A stretch of DNA of 27,706 nucleotides from an uncultured Prevotella sp. (GCA_900557405.1 USSF01000028.1:1-27706); one strand, 5' to 3'. Counted from the stretch's first letter, positions 17,518 to 25,312 are shown. Notes: generated from the letters alone by a model not told the origin. Numbers and translations are program-made.

Positions 17518-17574
17518 GTATCCGGCCGTTTCATGCCTGACCGGGCACCCTTTCCTCTCCCCCAACACCCTGTC

Positions 17575-18000
17575 TTATATATACTTATACTCCCTTGAGG
17601 CATTGAAGCAGGGGCACTGTTTCTTCCATTTCCGACTGTCGGTCTGGCTCCAGATGTCGCGGTGGCCCATTATGTGTGCTGTAGGGAAGGTCTCGCGCAA
17701 CTGCAGGAGCAGATGCACTATGGCTGCCTTCTGCTCCACAGTGCGGTTGTCCGTCGCCTTGCCATCCTTCGCCACTCCGCCGATATAGGCGATGTTGACG
17801 GCATTGGCATTGTGTCCCTGAACTCCGTTGCTTGCCTGTGTGATGTCGAGCAACTGCCGCACTCTACCGTCCGGCTCTATAAGATAATGATAGCCAGGGC
17901 GCTTCCAGCCTCTCTTTCTGAAGCCTTCGGTGATTGACTCTGGTGTGGCGCTCTGCGGAGTCGCCGTGCAATGGATAAAGATGTTCTTGATGTTTCTCAT
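17575..18000 (-). CDS. Phage-type N-acetylmuramoyl-L-alanine amidase
   Basis: Amidase_2/T7-lysozyme-like zinc enzyme that cleaves the bond between MurNAc and L-alanine. The 141-aa protein is a bare catalytic domain without a signal peptide or binding module. The expected zinc ligands are His10 (FIHCTAT), His113 (MGHRD) and Cys129 (KKQCPCF). Lys127 and Tyr37 (GYHYLI) match the catalytic pair of T7 lysozyme. Because it has no export signal, release would need a holin, and a holin-like gene lies directly upstream on the same strand, about 100 nt away. The pair looks like a lysis cassette. Similar amidases are common near small mobile elements in Bacteroidales and are not proof of a prophage. Confidence 0.93.
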   Translation of the reverse strand: MRNIKNIFIHCTATPQSATPESITEGFRKRGWKRPGYHYLIEPDGRVRQLLDITQASNGVQGHNANAVNIAYIGGVAKDGKATDNRTVEQKAAIVHLLLQLRETFPTAHIMGHRDIWSQTDSRKWKKQCPCFNASREYKYI

Positions 18001-18027
18001 GATGTGAAATGTTTTTATTGATGTTAT

Positions 18028-18065
18028 ACGAGTTGACGAGTAAACGAGTTGACAAGTTGACGAGG
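18028..18065. repeat. 8-bp tandem repeats between holin and amidase
   Basis: Units ACGAGTTG, ACGAGTAA, ACGAGTTG, ACAAGTTG and ACGAGG follow one another with an 8-bp period. Related arrays occur at 18550-18571 and 24768-24823. Confidence 0.7.
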
Positions 18066-18098
18066 TTTGCCCCTACAGTCATGCGATGAAACCGCTAA

Positions 18099-18536
18099 TT
18101 ATTCATCGTCCATCCACTTGAACTTGCTTTTCAGAATCCTCGCCAGCAGCCGACGGATGCTGTGGCGCGACTTCATTCCGTGGAGTTCGCAAACGTGGTC
18201 CACGATGCTTTCCATCTCCCACACACAGCCCAAGGCAAGACCTGCCGCGGCGGCGGAGATATGGTCGGTGATGCCGAGCGGCTCGAAGATGGCGAGTCCG
18301 AGAATGGCTCCCGAGAGCAGATAGGCGATGTAGTCCACGAATTTGTTGCATGCCTTGCGCCCCTCCTGCGAGAGGCTGAAAGTGCGGTGTGACTTCTCAC
18401 AGCAGGAGAAGCTGAACCACATGTCGGTGGCGAGCAGCCACACGATGAAGACGAGCATCCAGCGCAGGTCGTAGACGGTCTGTGCGGCTTCGGCGCCCAT
18501 CGTGGCGAGTGTGAAGGTGTACAATACTTTGTTCAT
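18099..18536 (-). CDS. Holin-like membrane protein
   Basis: A 145-aa protein with about three hydrophobic segments (approximately residues 26-42, 67-85 and 90-105) and a basic C-terminus (RRLLARILKSKFKW). This topology resembles the phage holin/toxin-secretion family often paired with amidases in Bacteroidales. Such proteins open pores so that a cytoplasmic amidase can reach the wall. It starts at the ATG at 18536 and is followed on the same strand by the amidase. A TACCTTTG promoter lies about 80 nt upstream, so holin then amidase is the likely order of transcription. It is flanked on both sides by members of the same 8-bp repeat family. Family placement is from topology and neighbour, so moderate confidence. 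Confidence 0.75.
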   Translation of the reverse strand: MNKVLYTFTLATMGAEAAQTVYDLRWMLVFIVWLLATDMWFSFSCCEKSHRTFSLSQEGRKACNKFVDYIAYLLSGAILGLAIFEPLGITDHISAAAAGLALGCVWEMESIVDHVCELHGMKSRHSIRRLLARILKSKFKWMDDE

Positions 18537-18549
18537 TATTCTATAGTTT

Positions 18550-18571
18550 ACGAGTTAACGAGTTGACGAGG
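18550..18571. repeat. 8-bp repeats upstream of the holin gene
   Basis: ACGAGTTA, ACGAGTTG and ACGAGG occur in tandem, in the same orientation as the array on the other side of the holin gene (18028-18065). Confidence 0.65.
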
Positions 18572-18612
18572 CGGCAGAGCATACGAGCCGGTATGGTCTT
18601 CAATTGCACCGG

Positions 18613-18641
18613 CAAAGGTACTACAACCGTTTCCGCCCCAA
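18613..18641 (-). promoter_or_regulatory. Promoter of the holin-amidase pair
   Basis: Minus-strand TACCTTTG (18620-18613) with TTGG at 18641-18638 gives a 17-nt spacer. Upstream, at about 18656-18705, several GTTAAC/GTTAAT/TTAACC motifs cluster and could be operator half-sites. Confidence 0.55.
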
Positions 18642-18782
18642 TCGCACTACGTACGGTTAACAGCGCGTTAATCCTTAACCTTTACGCAACGTTAACGCCG
18701 CAAAGGGTCCTCACGCCGATACGCCGCAAACTTTGCTCTGGGACATAACATGTTGGGATTCATAGAAATTAAGGAAATATTG

Positions 18783-18812
18783 TTGTGGAATCGGAAAATT
18801 ATGCTACCTTTG
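18783..18812 (+). promoter_or_regulatory. Promoter of the NUDIX gene
   Basis: TTG at 18783-18785, a 19-nt spacer and TACCTTTG at 18805-18812 match the Bacteroidetes consensus. The chosen ATG is about 60 nt downstream. Confidence 0.65.
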
Positions 18813-18875
18813 CGCACAAGAACGAGCTTGCCACATAACATCCTGTCTGACGGCAAGCATAAGAAACTATTATCT

Positions 18876-19403
18876 ATGCATATATTGGAAAAATTCTGTT
18901 ATTGCCCCAAGTGTGGCAGCTCACACTTCGTAGAAGACACCGAAAAGAGCAAGAAATGCGAGAATTGCGGATTCGAGTATTTCCTCAACCCGTCCGCCGC
19001 CGTTGCGGCTTTCATTCTGAACAGAAACGGGAAAATACTCATCGAGCGCCGGAAAAAGGATCCCGCCAAGGGCATGTTTGACCTGCCTGGAGGCTTCGTC
19101 GACGTGAGGGAGACCGCTGAAAACGCCATCGTAAGGGAAGTGATGGAGGAGACATCACTCAACGTGACGGATGCGAAATACCTCTTCACCCAGCCAAACG
19201 TATACCGCTATTCCGACTTCGACGTGCACACGCTCGACATATTCTTCCTCTGCACCGTGGAGGACGAGACGCAGATGAAGGCTGCCGACGATGCTGCCGA
19301 GTGCATGTGGATGAAACCGGAGGACATACGCACCGAACAGTTCGGGCTCCGGTCTGTGCGCCAGGCACTGCACATTTTCCTCAAAACGCTCAAAAACCAC
19401 TGA
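18876..19403 (+). CDS. NUDIX hydrolase with N-terminal zinc ribbon
   Basis: Predicted nucleoside-diphosphate-linked hydrolase. From the ATG at 18876 it is 175 aa. An N-terminal four-cysteine zinc ribbon (CPKCG with Cys10 and Cys13; CENCG with Cys28 and Cys31) is followed by the NUDIX box GFVDVRETAENAIVREVMEE (73-92). This fits GX5EX7REUXEEXGU except that the second conserved glycine is Ser94. The zinc ribbon plus NUDIX architecture resembles NADH/ADP-ribose pyrophosphatases, but the substrate cannot be read from the sequence. The open frame extends upstream to 18750. That extension crosses the -33/-7 promoter, so the ATG just before the ribbon is preferred. It stands alone on the plus strand. 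Confidence 0.9.
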   Translation: MHILEKFCYCPKCGSSHFVEDTEKSKKCENCGFEYFLNPSAAVAAFILNRNGKILIERRKKDPAKGMFDLPGGFVDVRETAENAIVREVMEETSLNVTDAKYLFTQPNVYRYSDFDVHTLDIFFLCTVEDETQMKAADDAAECMWMKPEDIRTEQFGLRSVRQALHIFLKTLKNH

Positions 19404-19529
19404 TTTCATCGCAAGAAAGCCATACCAATTACAAATTTTACAACTCTGAAACAACATCCGACAAACAGCTTTCTTGAACTACAAACCAATAGAGGAACGA
19501 TAGTAAAAAAAATAAGAAAACCCAACATA

Positions 19530-21326
19530 ATGAGAAAGCTCATGATATTGGCGGCTGTTGCCGTCGCAATGATTTCGTTCTGCTGCTGCACCGGGAAAGA
19601 CAAGGAGGACAGAACGGAATACTACAAGAATTTCAATATAATGTTCGAGCGCGCAACAACCGCGACCGATCTGCCCGAGGCGCGCCGCGACATAGCCAAA
19701 GCAGCCGAAAGGGGTGAACTGAACGAGGGGCAGCGCACGTATCTCGATGCCGTGGTGGTATACCGCGAATTCGTGCGCTTCGACTCCGTGCTCACCCTCT
19801 GCCAGCCCCTCGTGGATATGCCCGAGGTGAAGAACGACAAACTCCTCCTCTTCCGCATCTACGCCCTGATGACAAGTGCGTCGGAAGCGTATGCCGACTT
19901 TGCCGAAATGGTGCAGTATGCCTCACAGACCGAGCGGCTGGCACGCGAACTGGGCAAATACGACAAGGAACAGGAGATGAGGGGTATCATGGGATACGGA
20001 ATGGTTCTCCTGGGCAAGACCGAGGACGGACTGGAGATGATCGACAAAGCGCTGAAATCGCTCGACAGAAGACCCGAATGGAGCTACCGCAACAGCTATA
20101 TCATCGTATCGAAACTGAAAGCCGCGGCATTCGACGAGACCGGCAGGCAGGCTGATTTCCTGCCCGTATGCCAGGACGTGGTGAACCGTCTCGACGACAT
20201 GACGCGACATCCGGAGAAGGTGACCAGACTGCCGTCGGAATGGGAGAAGGACCGCTCCAAGTTCGTGCAGTCCATACAGCTCTACCGCTCGCAGATGTAC
20301 GCCTACATGGCGTATGCCTATGCCAAGACGGGGCGCAGGGACGACGCGCTCCGCACCCTCGCCCTCTTCGACTCGCTGAAGGTACCAACCACCAACGACT
20401 CCTACTCCATTCTCGTGGTAGCACTGGGCGAACTGGGCATGTACGACAGGATGCTCGACACATACAAGTTCATCGACGAGCGCCAGGGCAAGGACACCAT
20501 AAAGCAGGCATACAGCGAAGAACTGCGCTTCAAGGCGAAGGCGGCATCACAAATGGGCGACTACACCAAGGCACACACCTATCTGGGCCGCGCACTCGCA
20601 CTGGAGGACACCCTGCAGAAGCGGCGCGACCGCGACCAGATGGCCAAGACGCTGACCACATACAAGGTGCACGACGAGCAGATGAAGGCTTCCTCGGCGG
20701 CTTCGAGGGCAAAGATGGCAACGGTGGTAGCCGTGGCACTGCTCATCATAGCCGTGGTGTCGATATCGCTTGCCGTGAAAATCTACCGACAGAACCGCAA
20801 CGTGAAGGACAAGAACAAATCGCTCGTGGATATGATGGACCGTCTCTACAAATACAAGGACAAATACCGCATCCTCGTGGAGCAGACGGGCAAGAAATAC
20901 GATGAAACCGACGAAATTGACAGGGGAATCTCGGAAATTGAGCAAAAATTGAACAACAACGTCGATGAGAACAGCCCCGAAAATAATGCCGACAGACAGC
21001 TGTTCGCAGAGATGGATGCGATGATAAAGAAGAACAAGATGTATCTCTCGCAGGATTTCCAGCGGCAGACCATCGTGGACGAGCTGGGCATAGACCGCAA
21101 CAAGATAGGCAAACTGATACACGACTACAGCGGTTTCCCCAACCTCTCCGCCTATATCAACGCATTCCGCCTGGAATACGCCTATTTCCTGCTGCTCAAC
21201 GGCGACTCCAAGATGACCATCGACAGCGTGGCGCAGCAGTCGGGATTCACCACGATACGCACCTTCCAGCGACTCTTCAAGGAGAAATACGGAATGACTC
21301 CAGTGGAATTCAGAGAGGCAAAATAG
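19530..21326 (+). CDS. Membrane-spanning TPR sensor with C-terminal AraC-type DNA-binding domain
   Basis: A 598-aa one-component regulator. The N-terminus is a signal or lipoprotein-like segment ending in three cysteines (residues 6-20, MISFCCCTGK). Residues about 40-365 are helical and TPR-like, with repeats such as YAYAKTGRRDDALRTLALF and ASQMGDYTKAHTYLGRALALED. A hydrophobic span lies at 395-416, then a coiled coil with a DRLYKYKDKYRILVEQ segment. The AraC/XylS HTH domain at about 508-598 ends with DSVAQQSGFTTIRTFQRLFKEKYGMTPVEF. The layout predicts a periplasmic sensor and a cytoplasmic DNA-binding head. The class occurs in Bacteroidetes, but the ligand is unknown. It is monocistronic, with no TAnnTTTG promoter clearly seen upstream. 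Confidence 0.9.
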   Translation: MRKLMILAAVAVAMISFCCCTGKDKEDRTEYYKNFNIMFERATTATDLPEARRDIAKAAERGELNEGQRTYLDAVVVYREFVRFDSVLTLCQPLVDMPEVKNDKLLLFRIYALMTSASEAYADFAEMVQYASQTERLARELGKYDKEQEMRGIMGYGMVLLGKTEDGLEMIDKALKSLDRRPEWSYRNSYIIVSKLKAAAFDETGRQADFLPVCQDVVNRLDDMTRHPEKVTRLPSEWEKDRSKFVQSIQLYRSQMYAYMAYAYAKTGRRDDALRTLALFDSLKVPTTNDSYSILVVALGELGMYDRMLDTYKFIDERQGKDTIKQAYSEELRFKAKAASQMGDYTKAHTYLGRALALEDTLQKRRDRDQMAKTLTTYKVHDEQMKASSAASRAKMATVVAVALLIIAVVSISLAVKIYRQNRNVKDKNKSLVDMMDRLYKYKDKYRILVEQTGKKYDETDEIDRGISEIEQKLNNNVDENSPENNADRQLFAEMDAMIKKNKMYLSQDFQRQTIVDELGIDRNKIGKLIHDYSGFPNLSAYINAFRLEYAYFLLLNGDSKMTIDSVAQQSGFTTIRTFQRLFKEKYGMTPVEFREAK

Positions 21327-21385
21327 CGAAAAATCGTCCGTGTCGCATGATAAAACGTCAGATTCAGCGGCAAAATGTCAAAGAA

Positions 21386-21656
21386 TTTGGTTAATATGAT
21401 TTGAGTGATTAAATTTGCAACATCAAAAATCGAAGTTGTAAAATTTTCCGATATATTAATCAAAAGTGTCGCTCTCGCCTGTTACGGGTTATAGGTTAAT
21501 ATGTAGCAGAACCAAAATAAGAAGCGACATCATACTTACAAGCGACTGGTAGACATATTTTACTAAGAAGCTTTAAGAAATTACAGAGCTAAAAAAATTA
21601 TGTAATTGGGTATGCAATTAAAAAACCTGGACCGCGCGATGCAGTCCAGGTTTTAT
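21386..21656 (+). ncRNA. Candidate small RNA: promoter plus terminator without an ORF
   Basis: Between the AraC-type gene and gpmI, TTTG (21386-21389), a 20-nt spacer and TAAATTTG (21410-21417) form a consensus promoter. A terminator follows at 21620-21656. The roughly 230-nt transcript in between has no credible reading frame. It contains TGTCGCT (21467-21473), which can pair with AGCGACA (21523-21529), so it could fold. No known RNA family was recognised. The rest of the gap between 21327 and 21707 shows nothing else. Confidence 0.35.
21620..21656. terminator. Bidirectional terminator between the AraC-type gene region and gpmI
   Basis: An 11-bp perfect stem (AAAACCTGGAC at 21622-21632 with GTCCAGGTTTT at 21644-21654) is flanked by A and T tracts. 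It can therefore terminate gpmI on the minus strand and anything transcribed from the left on the plus strand. Confidence 0.85.
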
Positions 21657-21707
21657 TGTTTCACTGAAGTTCCGCAAGCCGGGAACTTGCGGGACACCGG
21701 TTTTCTA

Positions 21708-23234
21708 TCAATGCTTGTTGTCCTCGATAAGGTTCTCGCCAGTCATGTCGGCAGGCTGCTCCAGCCCCATGATGTGGAGGATGGAAGGAGCCACGTCAGC
21801 AAGACGACCGTCCTTCACCGTGGCAGAATTGTTGTCCGTCACATAGATGAACGGAACAGGGTTCAGCGAGTGTGCCGTATTAGGCGTGCCGTCCTGGTTG
21901 ATGGCATTGTCGGCATTGCCGTGGTCGGCGATGATGATAGCCTCGTAGTCGTTGGCCTTGGCAGCCTCGATAACGTCCTTCACGCAGTTGTCAACGGCGT
22001 GTACAGCCTTGGCGATGGCGTTGTAGACACCCGTGTGGCCCACCATGTCGCCGTTGGCGAAGTTCACCACGATGAAGTCATACTCCTGCGTATTGATGGC
22101 ACCCACCAGCTTATCCTTCACCTCGTATGCGCTCATCTCCGGCTTCAGGTCGTATGTGGCAACCTTAGGCGACGGAACGAGGATACGGTCCTCGCCCTCG
22201 AACGGAGTCTCACGTCCGCCGTTGAAGAAGAACGTCACGTGTGCATACTTCTCCGTCTCGGCAGTGTGGAGCTGCTTCTTGCCCTGCTTGCTCAGGTATT
22301 CGCCCAGCGTATCCTGCACGTTCTCCTTGGGGAAGAGGATGCTCACGCCCTTGAAAGAAGCGTCATACGGCGTCATGCAGAAATACTGCAGATCCTTGAT
22401 AGTGTGCATTCCCTCCTCGGGCATATCCTGCTGGGTGAGCACCTGTGTCAGCTCCTTGGCGCGGTCGTTGCGGTAGTTGATGAAGATCACCACGTCGCCC
22501 TCCTGGATAGTGCCGTCCACTGTGGCGTTGCTGATTGGCTTCACGAACTCGTCTGTCACGTCGGCAGTATAGCTGTCCTGCATTGCCTTCACCATATCGG
22601 TGGCCTTCTCGCCCTTGCCCTCCACGAGCAGGTCGTAAGCCTCCTTCACGCGGTTCCAGCGTTTGTCGCGGTCCATGGCGTAGAAGCGTCCGATGATGCT
22701 GGCGATGTGTGCGCCGTTTGCCTCACAGTGTGCCGTGAGGTCGCGGATGAAGCCCTCGCCGCTCTTAGGGTCGGTGTCGCGGCCGTCCATAAAGCAGTGT
22801 ACGAAGGTGTTCGTGAGTCCGTACTCCTTGGAGATCTCAATGAACTTATACAGGTGGTCGAGCGATGAGTGCACACCGCCGTTGGATGTGAGTCCCATCA
22901 GGTGGAGCTTCTTTCCCGTCTCCTTGGCGTATGTGAACGCCTTCACCACTTCGGGGTTCTTCAGGATGGAACCGTCGGCACAGGCGCGGTTGATCTTCAC
23001 CAGGTCCTGGTATACGATGCGTCCGGCACCGATGTTGAGGTGTCCCACCTCGGAGTTACCCATCTGTCCTGCAGGCAGACCCACGTCCTCGCCGCAAGCC
23101 ATGAGCTGCGAGTGGGCGCTCACCGACGTAAGATAATCAAGATACGGAGTCGGTGTGTTGTAGATAACGTCACCCTTACTGTGTTTGCCGATACCCCATC
23201 CATCGAGTATCATCAATAAAGCTTTCTTTGCCAT
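21708..23234 (-). CDS. gpmI: 2,3-bisphosphoglycerate-independent phosphoglycerate mutase
   Basis: Glycolytic/gluconeogenic enzyme interconverting 3- and 2-phosphoglycerate through a phosphoserine intermediate with two metal ions (usually manganese). The 508-aa protein belongs to the alkaline-phosphatase superfamily. Seen: [12 protein letters not shown] (7-18) with the metal aspartate Asp11, [17 protein letters not shown] (56-72) with catalytic Ser61, [41 protein letters not shown] and ADHGNAD near the C-terminus. All residue sets for GpmI are present and length is normal. It is monocistronic, with its own consensus promoter at 23300-23331 and a strong terminator. Confidence 0.98.
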   Translation of the reverse strand: MAKKALLMILDGWGIGKHSKGDVIYNTPTPYLDYLTSVSAHSQLMACGEDVGLPAGQMGNSEVGHLNIGAGRIVYQDLVKINRACADGSILKNPEVVKAFTYAKETGKKLHLMGLTSNGGVHSSLDHLYKFIEISKEYGLTNTFVHCFMDGRDTDPKSGEGFIRDLTAHCEANGAHIASIIGRFYAMDRDKRWNRVKEAYDLLVEGKGEKATDMVKAMQDSYTADVTDEFVKPISNATVDGTIQEGDVVIFINYRNDRAKELTQVLTQQDMPEEGMHTIKDLQYFCMTPYDASFKGVSILFPKENVQDTLGEYLSKQGKKQLHTAETEKYAHVTFFFNGGRETPFEGEDRILVPSPKVATYDLKPEMSAYEVKDKLVGAINTQEYDFIVVNFANGDMVGHTGVYNAIAKAVHAVDNCVKDVIEAAKANDYEAIIIADHGNADNAINQDGTPNTAHSLNPVPFIYVTDNNSATVKDGRLADVAPSILHIMGLEQPADMTGENLIEDNKH

Positions 23235-23299
23235 GATAAAAAATCTTATGTTATATTATCTGTAAATTTAAATCCCTAAAGACTAATACATTCTGAGTG

Positions 23300-23331
23300 C
23301 AAAATTACAACATTCTCCCCGATCCGCCAAA
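23300..23331 (-). promoter_or_regulatory. Promoter of gpmI
   Basis: Minus-strand TTTG (23331-23328), a 20-nt spacer and TAATTTTG (23307-23300) give a full Bacteroidetes promoter about 65 nt upstream of the gpmI ATG. Confidence 0.7.
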
Positions 23332-23421
23332 TCCGGCGCACTATATCCCTGATTCTTTAAGCTTTATATGATTTTAAGCAAAAAAACATTCCACAAAAGC
23401 GGACAATTCAGAATTTGTTAC

Positions 23422-23429
23422 TACATTTG
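23422..23429 (+). promoter_or_regulatory. -7 box upstream of the secreted lysine-rich protein
   Basis: TACATTTG matches TAnnTTTG and lies 56 nt before the ATG at 23486. No convincing -33 element is visible. Confidence 0.45.
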
Positions 23430-23485
23430 CAACACACAATTTCTATAAAAACATAATTTAAAAACTAACAAAAAAACAAAAGCCT

Positions 23486-24025
23486 ATGAAACGCTTACTA
23501 TTATTCTGCGTGTTGTGCGTATTCGCATTTGCGGCTCATGCTCAGGTAAGGACTTTCTATTACAAGGACAGCGGCTACTGGATAAAGGTGGACCTGACCA
23601 AGAAGACTTTCCTGCCCGACGGCTGCGGAGTGGACCCGATGGAAATAAAGAACTACAAGAAGGCCGGCAACAAGGAGAGTTTCACCACCTACGACGGCGG
23701 CTACACCACTCACCATGAGTTCGTGAAGAAATCGGGAACCGACTATACCTATACTTATTGGATCACTCCGTCGGAATCAAAAGAAAAGGCGGTTATCGAG
23801 GTGACGACAAAGGGCGGTTCCTTCGGAGATGACAGCGCGGAAGGAAAGGTGGCAGGAAAAGTGGCCGACAAGAACCCACTCAAGTCTGTGGGCGACGGAG
23901 TGAAGGGACTCTTCAACAAAGGCAAGGGACTTTTCAAGAAGGACAAGGGCAGCAAGAATGCCGACAAGGGCAGCAAGACTCCAAAGAAAGCTCCCGTGGA
24001 CGACGGCAGCATGCCCGAGAAATAA
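23486..24025 (+). CDS. Secreted protein of unknown function with lysine-rich tail
   Basis: A 179-aa protein with a clear Sec signal peptide (MKRLLLFCVLCVFAFAAHAQ, cleavage expected after AHA). Residues about 20-110 are aromatic- and lysine-rich and probably beta-structured (RTFYYKDSGYWIKVDL, SFTTYDGGYTTHHEF, TDYTYTYWITP). The C-terminal third is low complexity, with repeated GLFNKGKGLFKKDKGSK-type segments, very basic and probably disordered. I do not recognise a family. It is divergent from gpmI and convergent with the PAP2 phosphatase, with no partner in an operon. The basic tail might bind an acidic polymer or the cell envelope, but that is speculation. Confidence 0.85.
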   Translation: MKRLLLFCVLCVFAFAAHAQVRTFYYKDSGYWIKVDLTKKTFLPDGCGVDPMEIKNYKKAGNKESFTTYDGGYTTHHEFVKKSGTDYTYTYWITPSESKEKAVIEVTTKGGSFGDDSAEGKVAGKVADKNPLKSVGDGVKGLFNKGKGLFKKDKGSKNADKGSKTPKKAPVDDGSMPEK

Positions 24026-24061
24026 TCGTCTGTTTCGTATCGTGGTGCCGTCAAAGTCTTG

Positions 24062-24682
24062 TCACAGCTTTATGACCATGGCAAGACCGTCGGCACCCAC
24101 GCCAATCTGCACCTTCTGCTCCTCCTCCACAGGCTTGCCCTCGGCATCCTTCTTCTTGCGGCTGCCCGTAATCATATCCACAAGCCAGTAGCTCGCCTGG
24201 GCGGAGAGGAAACCGATGGCGGCACCGGCTGCCACATCATCCCAGTGGTGGCGGTTGCGGCGCACGCGGTCAACGGCAGTCACCGTGGCCACGGCATATC
24301 CCGCCACGCTGATCCAGGGACTCGTCTTGCCGAACTCCTTGTGCAACACCGTGGCACCGCTGAACGCCACGGCGGTATGGCCCGAAGGGAACGACTTGTT
24401 GTCCGTTCCGTCGGGGCGCATCCTGTGCACGGTATGCTTCAGCAGATATGTGGTGCCGGAGCAGAGGATGAAGGAGGCGCCCGACTTGTATAGCCGCTGC
24501 TCCCACGAGCTGCGGCATTTCACGCCGGCAGCCTTCAGAATGAAAGACGCGGCCATGGGCGTATATTCCAGCACGTCGTCGATACCGTCGCCGTGGTAGC
24601 GCTTGTAGTGGGTGGATGCCTGGGCGAATGAGCTTGCGCTCACCGCTATACATATCAATAATGTTATTATCTTCGTCTTCAT
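24062..24682 (-). CDS. PAP2-family periplasmic phosphatase
   Basis: Type 2 phosphatidic-acid-phosphatase superfamily member. The 206-aa protein has a signal peptide (cleavage near SSFAQA) and all three catalytic motifs: KHTVHRMRP (82-90, KX6RP), PSGH (99-102), and DRVRRNRHHWDD (138-149), which fits SRX5HX3D except that the serine is aspartate. PAP2 enzymes in the envelope dephosphorylate undecaprenyl pyrophosphate, lipid A or phosphatidyl glycerophosphate; the substrate cannot be decided here. It also resembles class A acid phosphatases in size. The ATG at 24682 is fixed by the signal peptide. A consensus promoter ends only 4 nt upstream of it, so the mRNA is probably leaderless. Confidence 0.9.
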   Translation of the reverse strand: MKTKIITLLICIAVSASSFAQASTHYKRYHGDGIDDVLEYTPMAASFILKAAGVKCRSSWEQRLYKSGASFILCSGTTYLLKHTVHRMRPDGTDNKSFPSGHTAVAFSGATVLHKEFGKTSPWISVAGYAVATVTAVDRVRRNRHHWDDVAAGAAIGFLSAQASYWLVDMITGSRKKKDAEGKPVEEEQKVQIGVGADGLAMVIKL

Positions 24683-24686
24683 GCTG

Positions 24687-24717
24687 CAAAGGTAATCTTA
24701 TTTGCATAAAGCCCAAA
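24687..24717 (-). promoter_or_regulatory. Promoter of the PAP2 gene, predicting a leaderless mRNA
   Basis: Minus-strand TTTG (24717-24714), a 19-nt spacer and TACCTTTG (24694-24687). Only 4 nt separate the -7 box from the ATG, so the start site should fall at or next to the start codon. Confidence 0.65.
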
Positions 24718-24767
24718 GGATTGCGGCGAGTTTCAGCAAAAAGGGTCGCTCCATGAAGATACCAGCA

Positions 24768-24823
24768 GACGAGTAGACAAGACTAATCTTCTTGTCAACT
24801 CGTCTACTCGTTAACTCGTCTAC
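24768..24823. repeat. 8-bp repeat array forming a long hairpin
   Basis: GACGAGTAGACAAG (24768-24781) pairs with CTTGTCAACTCGTC (24791-24804) with one mismatch. The right arm continues as 8-bp units CTCGTCTA, CTCGTTAA and CTCGTCTA. These are the reverse complement of the ACGAGTTG family at 18028 and 18550. A poly-T-rich stretch follows on the plus strand. Confidence 0.65.
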
Positions 24824-24849
24824 TTTAAAAAAACTTTTTTTCTTTTTTT

Positions 24850-24965
24850 ACCCTCACACCCTCACAAATGTGGCTCAAGCGCCCTGTTTATCGGGGGTTC
24901 AAGGGTGAGGGTTGGTGTGAGGGTAGAGCTTTTACCCTCACACCTGCCCTCACACCCTACACTCA
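24850..24965. repeat. CCCTCACA repeat cluster with 12-bp perfect hairpin
   Basis: The octamer CCCTCACA occurs repeatedly (24850-24867 and 24935-24956) together with its complement. GGTGTGAGGGTA (24914-24925) and TACCCTCACACC (24933-24944) make a perfect 12-bp inverted repeat with a 7-nt loop. The cluster encodes the last residues of the gene that ends at 24862. Confidence 0.7.
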
Positions 24966-25283
24966 CAACAGCAGACACAAGGACAGAACCGGAGCGCTTC
25001 AGCTGGTCGGCGGCGTGCATGGCTGCCGCGCGGTCGTTAGCAATGACTTCGAGCAACTCGCCGGCGAGCCATTCGGCGTGGTCGTAATGAGACGCAAGGA
25101 AGCGACGACCATCGCGAGCGACGAAGTAATAACGGCCGCTTTGCTTCGCAAATGCTATTATAACGGTGTACTCTTCACCCTTGGCGATGTCGTAAGCCTG
25201 TGCGCCACGTGTGCGCAGTTCTATACGTTCCAAAACTGAACCGTTAACTAATGCCTTCAAAACCTGAATGGTTGTTTTTTCAT
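24862..25283 (-). CDS. Hypothetical protein, apparently frameshifted at its start
   Basis: The frame encodes TTIQVLKALVNGSVLERIEL, then TRGAQAYDIAKGEEYTVIIA and YYFVARDGRRFLASHYDHAEW, then a helical region and a tail (CEGRCEGKSSTLTPTLTLEP) produced by CCCTCACA repeats. I recall similar proteins at the front of Bacteroidales mobile elements but know no function. No in-frame ATG exists near the start; the frame opens only with a TTG at 25323, inside the promoter. The ATG at 25283 is followed by AAAAAA and is out of frame by one base. One more A would give MKKTTIQVLKAL in frame. So the gene is either decayed, switched off by slippage, or affected by a sequencing error. It is divergent from the XRE gene. 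Confidence 0.6.
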
Positions 25284-25312
25284 AATCAAAAGTATTTATT
25301 TGTTTTCGCTTG

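Noticed and set aside
21606..22868. 420-codon open frame on the plus strand opposite gpmI
   Set aside because: It is the antisense shadow of gpmI, whose protein has all catalytic motifs. The plus-strand translation is Val/His/Leu-rich with no recognisable domain.
24892..24903. 12-bp match (TATCGGGGGTTC) to the T-arm of tRNA-Ser, as a possible attachment-site copy
   Set aside because: The match stops inside the T loop and lacks the acceptor end and anticodon parts. A 12-mer match between an 88-nt gene and 27 kb is not surprising by chance.
24840..24970. CRISPR-like repeat array
   Set aside because: The units are 8-10 bp and irregularly spaced, with no unique spacers of uniform length and no cas genes.
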